From Oscillospiraceae bacterium (GTDB taxonomy: Bacteria; Bacillota; Clostridia; Christensenellales; Aristaeellaceae): a stretch of 43,121 nucleotides of DNA. The position numbers were made by a program, and so were the translations under genes. The stretch lies in contig JAISZG010000022.1 in assembly GCA_031269355.1 (NCBI GenBank), forward strand, positions 1 through 43,121, given 5' to 3'. Position 1 is the first letter of the stretch, and the number at the start of each line of letters is the position of its first letter. Under the pieces are notes generated by a model. The model worked only from the letters and a program-made list of their open reading frames with translations, was not told the DNA's origin and did no database searches. Positions 9,736 through 18,903 of the stretch are shown piece after piece.

Positions 9736-12057
9736 ATGCGTTCGTTAGGCGCCCTGCTAAGGCGTAAAACTTTTCGCACATTTTTTATTTCATTTTTGCT
9801 GGTGTTTATGTTGCCGCTGTTCCTTATGGCAGCCGCTTATAACCAGTCGTTTCAGCGTGCTGAACGTGAATTGGAGGCTACCCAGCAGATCGCGCTGCTG
9901 CAGTTTAAAAGCGGCGCGGACAGTAGGCTGCTTTCGATCACCCGGGTTGCGGCCGGCCTTCTCACGGACGAGCGCACGCTGTATTTTGCGGGTCAACGTG
10001 ATCCTCTTGCATGGCTTGGAAACAACACGTCGTTTACAATGTTGCGCTCGCTGCTCGGCGAACTTTCCGGAGTGAGCGTCGCGGGCAACGAAATTGAATT
10101 ATGCTATATAGATTTTACATTATCAGAACGTATATTCAGCGGCGGAGTTGTTGAATATCAAGATTTTTATAACCGCAAACTTCAGGGATTATTCAACTCC
10201 TACGATTCATGGCGGGAGTTTCAGGAATCGTCGCCGGACGGTTTTTTTGGCCTGCGCGACGAAAGGGGGGGCGCCGTAGGATATGCGAGGACGCTTCGGC
10301 TGAGCGACAATTCCAGCGTATCGATAGTGATGATACTTGACGCCAACCGTATTATTTTGTCCGATGTGGGCGAAGGTCAGATGATATTAACGAAAAGCGG
10401 GGAACACATCGCGGTCGGAGGGTTGTCAACCGCTTTGGCGGGTGCGGGACGCAACCCCACATCGTTCGGGGTTGCGGGGCAGAGTTCCGCGCTATTCGAA
10501 AAGTTTGAACCCAGCGCGGCGCAGCTTGCCCAACCGGAGGGCGCAACTCTAGTCAACACCGATGAAGGGCTGCTTAGAGTGCACTGGGTAAACAGCGCGC
10601 AAACGGGGTGCGTGTACTTTCTGTTTTCGTCAAACGCGGAGTGGATGGCAAAGCTAAACCGACTGAGACTGCTGATGATTGGCGGTATGATTGCCGCGCT
10701 GTTTGTCGGCGCGGGATTGTGCCTTTGGTTCGCGTGGCGCAGCTATCAGCCGATCCGCTCGCTTCGCCGCTTTGCTTCCGGAACGCTAAGCGAGGAGGAA
10801 ACATCGGATGATTTTTTATTTTTGCAAGAATCGTTCGACGCGCTGCGCGCTCAAAAACGAACCGTCGATCAGCACCTACGCAGTCAGCGGGGAAGCTTGC
10901 GCCGCGCGGCGCTCGAGCGGCTTTTGCGCGGACGATATCGAAGCGCGGAAACGATGGAGGAGGAACTGCTTGCGCTAGATGTGGATTTCGCTTCCGATGC
11001 GTTTTTCGTAGTGGGCGCGTTTCCGCTTATGATACCCGAGGGTATGGATACGGAATTGATGCTGTTTGCATTGTCGAATATATTAAAAGAATTATTAATC
11101 GATAATGATTTTGAGGCGCAGGATGTGTTGATTGATCCGAACCTTTATATATTAATAAATCCTCGCGACACGGCAAACGAGGAGAGAATGTTCGAATCGC
11201 TTCGCGTCGTGCTGGAGAGGGGGAAATCTCTGGCGGAAAAGCATTTCGAGTGCGAGGTGGCAATAGTTTGCTCGTCGCTGTCGCATGGGTTTACCGGAAT
11301 ACGCGCCGCGTTTGAGGAAACGAACGCGGCGCAGCGTACGCCGTCGCTTTCTATGCCGGATATGCGAATCGCGCCGGATATGCCGGCACCCCTTGCGTAT
11401 AACGAGGAGAGGCAGTTATTTACGCGGACCATGCAGTCCGGCGACGCTTTGGCGCTGCGCGCTCGCCTGGCGGAAATAGGGAATGCGCTTGCGCTTGAGC
11501 AGACGTGGCGGCAGGATCTGCATTTCGCGCTGGTTGTGCAATCATGCGAGGAGGCTGCGGCGCTTGCCAGGCCTACTGCGGAAAGCGTGCGGCATCTGTT
11601 AAAAAAAATGTATGCCGCATGGAGCGCGGAGGGATTGAACGCACGAATGGCCGCGCTCGCGGAACTCGCGGAATCGGTGCGCGCGTCGTATGAGCGCGCG
11701 TCCAACGAAGGACGCGGCGAGGCGATCGCGGCAAAGGCGGACGCGTTTATCGCACGGCGATACGATTGGCAGGAGCTGGGAGTCGCGCAGGTAGCGGATC
11801 ATCTGCGTATAGGATCAAGCTACGCATCGATGCTGTATAAAAAGCAGCGAGGTCAATCTATACTTGACGCGATAAACCGCGTCCGCCTGGAACACGCGAA
11901 AGCGCGTTTGCGCGACACGGACGACAGCATGGCGGACATCGCGTCTCGAGTCGGTTATGCCAGCGGCGCTACTTTTCTGCGCGCGTTTAAGAAATATGAA
12001 GGCGTAACGCCAGGCCAGTATCGCGCTGCTACAGATATAAACGATAATAAAAAATAA
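9736..12057 (+). CDS. membrane-bound AraC-family transcriptional regulator
   Basis: This 773-residue one-component regulator has an outward-facing sensor domain. A first membrane segment lies at about residues 14-34 and a second at about 311-334. The roughly 275 residues between them should be extracytoplasmic and are probably Cache-like. The second membrane segment is followed by a linker, and the C-terminal 110 residues form two helix-turn-helix units with the AraC signature (VADHLRIGSSYASMLYKKQRGQSI, then DIASRVGYASGATFLRAFKKYEGVTP). AGCGGAGG precedes the ATG by a normal distance. Such regulators usually control an adjacent sugar ABC transporter, but none is present here, so its target is unknown. 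Confidence 0.9.
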   Translation: MRSLGALLRRKTFRTFFISFLLVFMLPLFLMAAAYNQSFQRAERELEATQQIALLQFKSGADSRLLSITRVAAGLLTDERTLYFAGQRDPLAWLGNNTSFTMLRSLLGELSGVSVAGNEIELCYIDFTLSERIFSGGVVEYQDFYNRKLQGLFNSYDSWREFQESSPDGFFGLRDERGGAVGYARTLRLSDNSSVSIVMILDANRIILSDVGEGQMILTKSGEHIAVGGLSTALAGAGRNPTSFGVAGQSSALFEKFEPSAAQLAQPEGATLVNTDEGLLRVHWVNSAQTGCVYFLFSSNAEWMAKLNRLRLLMIGGMIAALFVGAGLCLWFAWRSYQPIRSLRRFASGTLSEEETSDDFLFLQESFDALRAQKRTVDQHLRSQRGSLRRAALERLLRGRYRSAETMEEELLALDVDFASDAFFVVGAFPLMIPEGMDTELMLFALSNILKELLIDNDFEAQDVLIDPNLYILINPRDTANEERMFESLRVVLERGKSLAEKHFECEVAIVCSSLSHGFTGIRAAFEETNAAQRTPSLSMPDMRIAPDMPAPLAYNEERQLFTRTMQSGDALALRARLAEIGNALALEQTWRQDLHFALVVQSCEEAAALARPTAESVRHLLKKMYAAWSAEGLNARMAALAELAESVRASYERASNEGRGEAIAAKADAFIARRYDWQELGVAQVADHLRIGSSYASMLYKKQRGQSILDAINRVRLEHAKARLRDTDDSMADIASRVGYASGATFLRAFKKYEGVTPGQYRAATDINDNKK

Positions 12058-12071
12058 TTATATCAACGTAC

Positions 12072-12100
12072 TTGACAATCGACATAGACTGTTGTACGAT
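12072..12100 (+). promoter_or_regulatory. promoter of the rplU-prp-rpmA operon
   Basis: TTGACA (12072-12077) and TACGAT (12095-12100) are separated by 17 bp. It lies just after the stop of the AraC-type gene and would start a leader of about 100 nt before rplU. Confidence 0.8.
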
Positions 12101-12106
12101 ACATCC

Positions 12107-12205
12107 GCCAGCCGCACGGGGCGGGCGGTAAAAGCATGCCTACGTTTATTATATAATAAGCATGCTGCCCTGCTCTCGGCGAGTACTAAGCGGGAGGAAT
12201 ATCAT
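12107..12205 (+). ncRNA. candidate L21 ribosomal-protein leader
   Basis: The segment between the rplU promoter and the TTG start can fold into at least two hairpins: CCGCC with GGCGG near the 5' end, and AGCATGC (12133-12139) with GCATGCT (12160-12166). A structured leader of this size upstream of rplU is known in Bacillota as the L21 leader and is thought to allow autoregulation by a ribosomal protein. The assignment is by position and folding only. Confidence 0.5.
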
Positions 12206-12514
12206 TTGTACGCAATAATAACAACCGGCGGCAAACAATATCGCGTTCAGGAAGGCGACGTCATATATGTGGAGAAGCTTGACGCGGCGGCGGATTCGCC
12301 CATATCGTTCGACGCGCTGATGCTTGGCGGCGATGAAAGTACGACAATCGGTACGCCTATTGTGCCCGGCGCGCGGGTTGAAGGTAAAATCATAAGTCAG
12401 GTGCTGTCAAAGAAGATACTTGTATATAAATACAAGGCGAAGAAGAATTCCCGTCGCAGGCAGGGGCATCGCCAGCCGTATACGAAGGTGGAAATCACCT
12501 CGATCCGCGCTTAA
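12206..12514 (+). CDS. rplU: 50S ribosomal protein L21
   Basis: L21 binds 23S rRNA early in 50S subunit assembly. The 102-residue product begins YAIITTGGKQYRVQEGDVIYVE and ends SRRRQGHRQPYTKVEITSI, both typical. The start is a TTG at 12206 with GGGAGG 8 nt upstream; the longer frame beginning at 12092 would run through the promoter and leader and is not used. It is the first gene of rplU-prp-rpmA. Confidence 0.97.
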   Translation: MYAIITTGGKQYRVQEGDVIYVEKLDAAADSPISFDALMLGGDESTTIGTPIVPGARVEGKIISQVLSKKILVYKYKAKKNSRRRQGHRQPYTKVEITSIRA

Positions 12515-12518
12515 TGCG

Positions 12519-12851
12519 ATGACGCAGGTGACGTACTGGGTATCGCCCAGAGGTCGCATAAAGGGATATACCGCCCTTGGCCACGCGGATTGGGCGGTCA
12601 CCGGCGAGGATATCGTATGCGCGGGGGTTTCCGCGCTCACCCAATGCACGGTGAACGCGTTGGAAGGCGTGGCTAAACTGAAGCCTAGAGTGTTGAGACG
12701 TCCTGGATTTTTATTGGTGCAGGTGGCGGAGACGTCGGGCATACGATGGCATGACGCGCAGGTTATACTTAAAGCGTGCGCGAACGGCGTAGCGTCGCTC
12801 GCCAGGCAGTATCCGGATCACGTGAGGGTGCTTTGGAAAATAGTAAAATAG
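12519..12851 (+). CDS. prp: ribosomal processing cysteine protease Prp
   Basis: Prp is the cysteine protease that removes the N-terminal extension of L27 in Bacillota. The 110-residue protein contains GHADWAVTGEDIVCAGVSAL, which carries the His and Cys of the catalytic dyad in the family pattern GHA...G.DIVCAGVSAL. The gene begins 4 bp after the rplU stop with no clear Shine-Dalgarno site of its own, so translation is probably coupled. The ATG at 12519 is preferred; a GTG 12 bases further on is an alternative. Its substrate gene rpmA lies directly downstream. Confidence 0.93.
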   Translation: MTQVTYWVSPRGRIKGYTALGHADWAVTGEDIVCAGVSALTQCTVNALEGVAKLKPRVLRRPGFLLVQVAETSGIRWHDAQVILKACANGVASLARQYPDHVRVLWKIVK

Positions 12852-12855
12852 CGGC

Positions 12856-12896
12856 GGGTAGGGGGCGCAGCTCCGTTCAATTCGGGGCGGCGGGGC
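12856..12896 (+). repeat. partial REP-like element
   Basis: The start GGTAGGGGGCGCAGCTCC and the Gly/Cys-rich tail that follows resemble the 51-bp REP-like sequences at 2454 and 8251, but the match is partial. It fills part of the 85-bp gap between prp and rpmA. Confidence 0.45.
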
Positions 12897-12936
12897 TTTA
12901 TGTCCTAGCTCCGCGCTATAAGAAGGGATTGATTAT

Positions 12937-13248
12937 ATGTTGATGATAGACCTGCAGCTGTTCGCTCATAAGAAAGGCGTCGGCAGTTCGCGCAACGGAC
13001 GCGACAGCGAATCCAAGAGGCTTGGCGTTAAGCGTGCGGACGGCCAGTTCGTGCTCGCGGGGAACATATTGGTTCGCCAGCGCGGCACTCATATTCACCC
13101 GGGACATAACGTGGGCATCGGCAGCGACGACACACTGTACGCGCGAGCCGACGGAGTAGTCAGGTTCGAGCGCCTCGGAAAATTCAAGAAACAGGTGAGC
13201 ATTCGCCCTGTAGAGCGTGAGACGGAAAGCGGCGCGCAGGAAGCGTAA
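12937..13248 (+). CDS. rpmA: 50S ribosomal protein L27 with Prp-cleavable N-terminus
   Basis: L27 reaches into the peptidyl-transferase centre of the ribosome. The core [22 protein letters not shown] is typical, and the N-terminus [14 protein letters not shown] matches the extension that Prp cleaves (consensus LQ-F-F-A before the core). The 103-residue length fits. Either of two nearby ATGs (12937 or 12943) could start it; GAAGGGA lies upstream. obgE, which usually follows in Bacillota, is absent and the operon ends in a repeat-rich spacer. Confidence 0.96.
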   Translation: MLMIDLQLFAHKKGVGSSRNGRDSESKRLGVKRADGQFVLAGNILVRQRGTHIHPGHNVGIGSDDTLYARADGVVRFERLGKFKKQVSIRPVERETESGAQEA

Positions 13249-13400
13249 CACGTCGCGCGTCGCGCGTCGCTTCGCTCCTTTGGGAAGGGGACTTCGGTCC
13301 CCCTCCCAACCTCCCCCTGGGGGTTTGGAACGGGGGTGCTTATGGTTGGGGCATAGGGGCTTTGTGGTTTTGGAGAATGTGATAGGTTTGTTAGTTGGGG

Positions 13401-13432
13401 GTGCTTCTTTTTCTCAGGGGAAAAAGAAGCAC
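13401..13432. repeat. perfect 13-bp hairpin
   Basis: GTGCTTCTTTTTC pairs perfectly with GAAAAAGAAGCAC across a 6-nt loop. It lies inside the long inverted repeat. It is not followed by a separate U-tract, so it is not a typical terminator. Confidence 0.7.
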
Positions 13433-13468
13433 AAACCAACCGGGAGGGGAGAGAGCGCCGACTCTTTT

Positions 13469-13514
13469 CCTTTGAAGCCCGCGCGAGCCTAAGGGCACGC
13501 ACGGGCTTCAAAGG
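13469..13514. repeat. perfect 13-bp hairpin
   Basis: CCTTTGAAGCCCG (13469-13481) pairs with CGGGCTTCAAAGG (13502-13514) across a 20-nt loop. It is the second strong hairpin inside the inverted repeat. Confidence 0.7.
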
Positions 13515-13642
13515 TTAAGCATGCGGCGGTCGGTTCGCTCATTTATATGGCATCTTATAATCATCTTGATGGTTGTACATACTAAATGGAATTCGCTTCC
13601 ATCGTTCTTCGTTCCAATCCCCAGGGGGAGGTTGGGAGGGGG

Positions 13643-13758
13643 ATCGCAATCCCCTTCCCAAAGGAGCGAAGCGACGCGGATCGCAATCCCCTTCCCAAAG
13701 GAGCGAAGCGACGCGGAGCGCAATCCCCTTCCCAAAGGAGCGAAGCGACGCGGATCGC
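13643..13758 (+). repeat. 37-bp tandem repeat, three copies and a fragment
   Basis: Units at 13643-13679, 13680-13716 and 13717-13753 are identical except for one base in the third unit, and five bases of a fourth follow. The unit contains CCCCTTCCCAAAGGAGCGAA. The first unit belongs to the right arm of the inverted repeat, so the arm's inner part has been amplified. The period is not a multiple of three, so the same peptide words appear in all three frames, as expected for non-coding sequence. Confidence 0.85.
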
Positions 13759-13782
13759 GTCTAAATAGAAGAAGGTTTTTGT

Positions 13783-14469
13783 TTGCTTGGCACGATAGTC
13801 AACGCCCTTGCGATAGTTGCCGGAGGCGCTTTGGGTTTGTTCGCGCGCGGATTGGCGCCTGAGCGATTGCGCGGAACTGTGATGAAGGGTATGGGGCTTT
13901 GCGTCATATTGATAGGCATGCGCGACGCTTTCAAAACGAACGATATGATGTGCGTTATCGTCTGTATCGCGTTGGGGGCAATAATCGGCGAAACGGCGCG
14001 AATAGAAGCTCGATTAGAAAAACTTGGCGGAACGATTAGAGAACGGTTCGCGGCAAAGTCGTCCGCCGACAGCACGTTTGTTGAAGGCTTCGTCACCGCG
14101 TCGCTAGTGTACTGCACCGGCGCGATGGCGATAGTTGGTTCGCTCGAGGGCGGGCTTAACGGCGTACATAACACGCTGTACGCCAAATCACTGCTGGACG
14201 GCGTTACTGCGGTGTTCTTCGCGTCCACGCTGGGTTCCGGCGTTCTGCTGTCGGCCGCGCCGGTGTTTTTGTATCAAGGCGCGATCGCGATGCTCGCGCG
14301 GCTTGTCGCACCGCTGCTCACCGACGATGTTGTTCGGGAGATGTCGGCGGTCGGCGGACTGCTCATTGTTGGCATAGGATTTAATTTAACGGAAGCCGCG
14401 AAGATACGAGTCGGAAATCTTATGCCCGCGACGTTCCTGCCGCTTTTGTATATACCTATATTTAGATGA
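13783..14469 (+). CDS. DUF554 family membrane protein (YqgA-like)
   Basis: This is a predicted integral membrane protein of 228 residues with about six hydrophobic segments. The beginning LGTIVNALAIVAGGALGLFAR and the segments GMGLCVILIGMRDAF, LGAIIGE and SLVYCTGAMAIVGSLEGGL are characteristic of DUF554, whose function is unknown; transport has been suggested for relatives. The start is a TTG at 13783 with AGAAGG 7 nt upstream. No promoter is obvious, because the repeat array ends just before it. The bidirectional terminator at 14708 follows after 240 bp. Confidence 0.9.
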   Translation: MLGTIVNALAIVAGGALGLFARGLAPERLRGTVMKGMGLCVILIGMRDAFKTNDMMCVIVCIALGAIIGETARIEARLEKLGGTIRERFAAKSSADSTFVEGFVTASLVYCTGAMAIVGSLEGGLNGVHNTLYAKSLLDGVTAVFFASTLGSGVLLSAAPVFLYQGAIAMLARLVAPLLTDDVVREMSAVGGLLIVGIGFNLTEAAKIRVGNLMPATFLPLLYIPIFR

Positions 14470-14591
14470 GATATTAAATATTATAATACATTATATTTAT
14501 GAATTGTAAAAAATTTGAATAAGGAGCGGATCGCGAACCTTTTGTCGTTTGCTACGGTTTTTCCGCTCGGCGAGCCGCCAGTTCATTCAGC

Positions 14592-14706
14592 GGGGGTAGG
14601 GGGCGCGCCAGCGCCTTAGAGGCTGTTCCCGAGATTCTAAACAGGCTCAAGGGATAGGCGAGAATTCTTCGCGAATCTGCCGCTGTTTAAACGGAGTTTA
14701 ATATAA
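14592..14706 (+). repeat. REP-like fragment and end of a TTTAAACG element
   Basis: The gap after the DUF554 gene holds a short GGTAGGGGGCGCGCC stretch related to the REP-like family. It is followed by a segment from about 14660 (CTTCGCGAATCTGCCGC, then TTTAAACGGAGTTTAATAT at 14686) that matches the right end of the element at 18709-18886. The rest of 14470-14797 is AT-rich with no gene. Confidence 0.6.
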
Positions 14707-14707
14707 A

Positions 14708-14743
14708 AAGTCCGCCGCTAATTTTGATGCGACGGACTTTTAT
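14708..14743. terminator. bidirectional Rho-independent terminator
   Basis: AAGTCCGCCGC (14708-14718) pairs with GCGACGGACTT (14729-14739) with one mismatch across a 10-nt loop, with T-rich sequence on one side and A-rich on the other. It separates the convergent DUF554 and zinc-ribbon genes and can serve both. Confidence 0.85.
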
Positions 14744-14797
14744 TAACAACAGCAGTTCAACAGATATTACGAAAGGAAGTTAACCTGTCCGTAATTC

Positions 14798-15100
14798 TTA
14801 ATATCTGCTCTGTCCCTGAATGCGATCGTAGCACGCCTTGCAATAGACGGGGCGATCTCCGCGCGGTTGGAACGGCACCTTCGTGGGCGCGCCGCAATTG
14901 TCGCATACAACATCATACATCGGGCGTTCGCTCGAATTCTGGCGTTGTCCGCCGCCGCTCGCACGGCGCGCCGCGCGGCAATTTGGGCAACGGCTAGGCT
15001 CGTTCTGAAATCCACGCTCCGCAAAGAACGATTGCTCGGACGCGGAAAATTGGAACTCTGCGCCGCACTCGCGACATACTAAGGTTTTGTCTTCATACAT
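14798..15100 (-). CDS. zinc-ribbon protein
   Basis: This small cytosolic protein of 100 residues has two Cys-rich knuckle pairs. The first is CRECGAEFQFSASEQSFFAE...CPNC and the second is MYDVVCDNCGAPTKVPF...YCKAC. The pattern matches the 'probable zinc-ribbon' family common in Bacillota, whose function is unknown. The start is the ATG at 15100, with GGAGG 11 nt upstream; the longer frame to 15154 runs into the leader. It has its own strong promoter at 15227-15255. Confidence 0.85.
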   Translation of the reverse strand: MYEDKTLVCRECGAEFQFSASEQSFFAERGFQNEPSRCPNCRAARRASGGGQRQNSSERPMYDVVCDNCGAPTKVPFQPRGDRPVYCKACYDRIQGQSRY

Positions 15101-15226
15101 AAAATAAGGTTCCTCCTTGTTTTGGTACCCATCCCGACGACCAAGCCCAGGCATTCATCCAGATCATCGGCCAAGTATATGACCAAGGAGAACTAACGGC
15201 TGGTTCCCGTGTGGATCCTGGATATC

Positions 15227-15255
15227 AGTATAGCATACGCGCGCCTCGCTGTAAA
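15227..15255 (-). promoter_or_regulatory. promoter of the zinc-ribbon gene
   Basis: On the minus strand TTTACA (15250-15255) and TATACT (15227-15232) are separated by 17 bp. Transcription would begin near 15220, giving a leader of about 120 nt that contains short complementary segments. The remaining gap to 15477 shows no gene. Confidence 0.75.
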
Positions 15256-15477
15256 GTAGTTTTCTAGCTAGTATAAATTTTATTGCGCGCCGTGTGTTAT
15301 TATCGGGACTATACAATGGATAGCGTCATTCCCAAATAGCATTCGCATATTTAGTGCAAGAAACAAAAACGGGGAAGAAATATTATATATTTCCATAAGA
15401 GACGCATTGCTGTTTGCCGAAGCATTTTTGCGATGTATACATAGACGGCAGCCTGCGCTAGCTTTTGAAAGACAGAG

Positions 15478-15507
15478 CGATCCGCCGGAGTACATACCAG
15501 CGGATCG
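15478..15507 (-). terminator. hairpin after the collagen-like gene
   Basis: CGATCCGCCGG (15478-15488) pairs with CCAGCGGATCG (15497-15507) with one wobble and an 8-nt loop. It lies about 25 bp past the stop of the collagen-like gene. The following U-tract on the minus strand (CTCTGTCTTTC) is poor. Confidence 0.55.
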
Positions 15508-15531
15508 TTCGTTAGGATTATAGATTTTCCC

Positions 15532-17172
<1,641 letters not shown>

Positions 17173-17814
17173 TCATGTTCCCTGCTTTCTGTTCTGCAAT
17201 AGCTTTCGGAGCAAAACATAACCGCGCGATACGCGCGAAAATGTTTACGGTATATTCTATTTTTGATAAGTCGCTTAGTGATGTACATATACGCAGCAAT
17301 GATAAGACACTATACATGTTTAGATATTTATTACAGTATTGTGGAAAACTGAATACGCCGCTGACATTTTGACAACCAAAAAAAAGCGGTATAGGAGCGA
17401 AAGATGTTGTATATTAATATATATATCAAGGTAATAGATGCGACAATGAAGACTGCTAAACGTAAAGCGCAAGGCAATGATTGATATTGCACAACGTGGA
17501 TCGCTGGAATCGCAAGTGACTTTATTATGAAAAAGCATAGGAATAGACGCAGTATACTTATGTTTTAGCGAACTGAAATATAGCCGTGCTTGATGCGGCT
17601 CCGCAGATGATAGATATAATGCAAATTGATTATATCTCATATAGAAGGTGTTTCGTATTCCAAGGTTGACGCACGTCTTCCGGTTTCTTTGGTATATTTA
17701 TTATATAGCGCATTGTTTCCATCTCGATCCGCTATTACGATATTATTCGCGCATTTCCTCGCTATACTTATGAACTATATTCATTTTATTTTTCGTGCAC
17801 TTGCCCCGGAATGG
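17173..17814. other. intergenic region between divergent genes
   Basis: This AT-rich gap of about 640 bp lies between the collagen-like gene (-) and the yceD gene (+). No open frame with a plausible ribosome-binding site was found. The collagen-gene promoter should lie here, but no sigma-A-type site is evident on the minus strand, which would fit a sporulation sigma factor; I could not pick a convincing one. Confidence 0.4.
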
Positions 17815-17854
17815 TTGTCAATAACTTGACAACATGCCGCTTTGTCGGTATAAT
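17815..17854 (+). promoter_or_regulatory. consensus promoter with overlapping palindrome, yceD-rpmF
   Basis: TTGACA (17826-17831) and TATAAT (17849-17854) are both perfect and 17 bp apart. The 18-bp inverted repeat TTGTCAA-TAAC-TTGACAA (17815-17832) overlaps the -35 box, a good position for a repressor site. Confidence 0.85.
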
Positions 17855-17880
17855 CCATATGTTCAGCGTGAGGTGAAGAG

Positions 17881-18357
17881 ATGATCTTGGATATCGGGCG
17901 CGCGCTGCAGCAGCCGGGAGAGCCGTTTCCGTTTAATATTGAGGAAGCGGAACCATCCGCAGAGCAGTCGCAGCGTTTTCCGGAAGGTGTGTTCGCTCGC
18001 TCGATATGCGTCGAGGGGTTTATTGTCGGCGCGAACGAGACGGTGTTTGTTCGCGGCAGCGTTTGCGCGAAGATTATCGCCGAGTGCGCGCGCTGCTTAA
18101 AGTCGTTTGAACGGTCGCTTGCGGTAGGCGTTCACGAAGTGTACGTACGCTCGAGTGATCCTGGCGATCCCGACCGCAACGTGTTTCAAGGTCACACGCT
18201 TGAACTTGAGGAGCAGGTGTACTCTACGCTCCTGCTTGCGCTCCCGATCCGTTCGCTGTGCAAAGAGGACTGCGTCGGCTTATGCCCGATATGCGGCGCA
18301 AATCTTAACGACTGCGCGTGCGAACATACGGAAGGGAACGGTTGTACGTCTGAATGA
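17881..18357 (+). CDS. yceD: YceD (DUF177) family protein
   Basis: This 158-residue protein carries the DUF177 signature LPIRSLCKEDCVGLCPICGANLNDCAC near the C-terminus, with four paired Cys that probably bind zinc, and CARCLKSFE in the middle. The family is nearly always encoded upstream of rpmF and has been linked to rRNA processing; the exact role is unsettled. AGGTGAAG precedes the ATG. It forms an operon with rpmF 54 bp downstream. Confidence 0.93.
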   Translation: MILDIGRALQQPGEPFPFNIEEAEPSAEQSQRFPEGVFARSICVEGFIVGANETVFVRGSVCAKIIAECARCLKSFERSLAVGVHEVYVRSSDPGDPDRNVFQGHTLELEEQVYSTLLLALPIRSLCKEDCVGLCPICGANLNDCACEHTEGNGCTSE

Positions 18358-18411
18358 ACCACTCGTCCGGCGGATAATATTTCCCGGACATAAAACGGGG
18401 AGGTGGAGAAG

Positions 18412-18609
18412 TTGGCGCTGCCAAAAGGAAAAGTCTCCAAAGCGCGCGGACGCAGCCGCCGGGCGAATTGGAAACTTTCGATCCCGAGCATTGTTCAATG
18501 CCCGCATTGCAAAAAGATGAAGCTTGCGCATCGCGTATGCAAATTCTGCGGATACTATGACGGCAAAGCCGCCATTCCGATGGGCGACAAAGAAAAAAAG
18601 GCGAAGTGA
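18412..18609 (+). CDS. rpmF: 50S ribosomal protein L32
   Basis: This 65-residue ribosomal protein has the typical start ALPKGKVSKARGRSRRAN and a four-Cys zinc ribbon (CPHC...CKFC). The start is a TTG at 18412 with GGAGG 8 nt upstream; the in-frame GTG at 18403 is too close to the Shine-Dalgarno site. plsX or fapR, which often follow in Bacillota, are absent. Since L32 keeps its zinc cysteines, this is the zinc-dependent form. Confidence 0.95.
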   Translation: MALPKGKVSKARGRSRRANWKLSIPSIVQCPHCKKMKLAHRVCKFCGYYDGKAAIPMGDKEKKAK

Positions 18610-18643
18610 TAACCCGTCGGCATGTATGCGCCGACGCGAGGCG

Positions 18644-18680
18644 GAAGGAGCTTTCAGTCGGAAGGCTTCTTTTGTTTATT
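18644..18680 (+). terminator. probable terminator after rpmF
   Basis: GAAG...CTTTC can pair with GGAAG...CTTC (18644-18669), followed by TTTTGTTTATT. A second small hairpin (CGTCGGC with GCCGACG, 18615-18636) precedes it. The stem has an internal loop, so the call is moderate. Confidence 0.5.
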
Positions 18681-18708
18681 AAGGCGTTTGGGCGGATACG
18701 TATAAGGC

Positions 18709-18886
18709 AATACTAAATCTCGTTTAAACGGCGGTATCTTCGAGAGTCGGATCGCCGCGCGCGTACGCTATTCCGCTCAGCCGCCTCAGGCGCGCTGAGT
18801 CCCAGAGCCTTAGCGACCGGCAAAAATCCTTCGCGAATCTGCCGCCGCTTAAACGAGATTTTTCGAACGCGCCCTAGTATAAATAA
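18709..18886. mobile_element. MITE-like element of the TTTAAACG family
   Basis: The left end (TACTAAATCTCGTTTAAACG) and the right end read inwards (TAGGGCGCGTTCGAAAAAT, then CTCGTTTAAGCGGCGG) form an imperfect inverted repeat of about 40 bp. The outer right end matches the terminus of the 164-bp MITE with one substitution, so the two families are related. The left end lacks that outer block and is probably truncated. No coding capacity. Confidence 0.65.
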
Positions 18887-18903
18887 TTCAAGGAGGCATT
18901 ACA

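Larger units (their letters stand above)
13266..13675. repeat. long inverted repeat flanking a hairpin-rich core
   Basis: A 67-bp arm at 13266-13332 is repeated in inverted orientation at 13610-13675 with roughly 85-90% identity. Both contain CTTCGCTCCTTTGGGAAGGGG and a CCTCCCAACCTCCCCCTGG-like core. The 277-bp interior holds two strong hairpins but no convincing gene. The structure resembles a non-autonomous mobile element or a pair of elements in opposite orientation. Confidence 0.7.

Noticed and set aside
13643-13758. Possible CRISPR array
   Set aside because: The 37-bp units are directly adjacent with no unique spacers, and no cas genes are present.
13521-13862. Possible coding of the 37-bp repeat region
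   Set aside because: The same peptide words occur in all three frames because the period is not a multiple of three, and the frame runs into the DUF554 gene.
15280-15495. Small minus-strand frames downstream of the collagen-like gene
   Set aside because: They overlap the candidate terminator and lack ribosome-binding sites or recognisable features.
17626-17829. Small hydrophobic open frame upstream of yceD
   Set aside because: It has no Shine-Dalgarno site, starts at a TTG in AT-rich sequence and runs into the palindrome and promoter.
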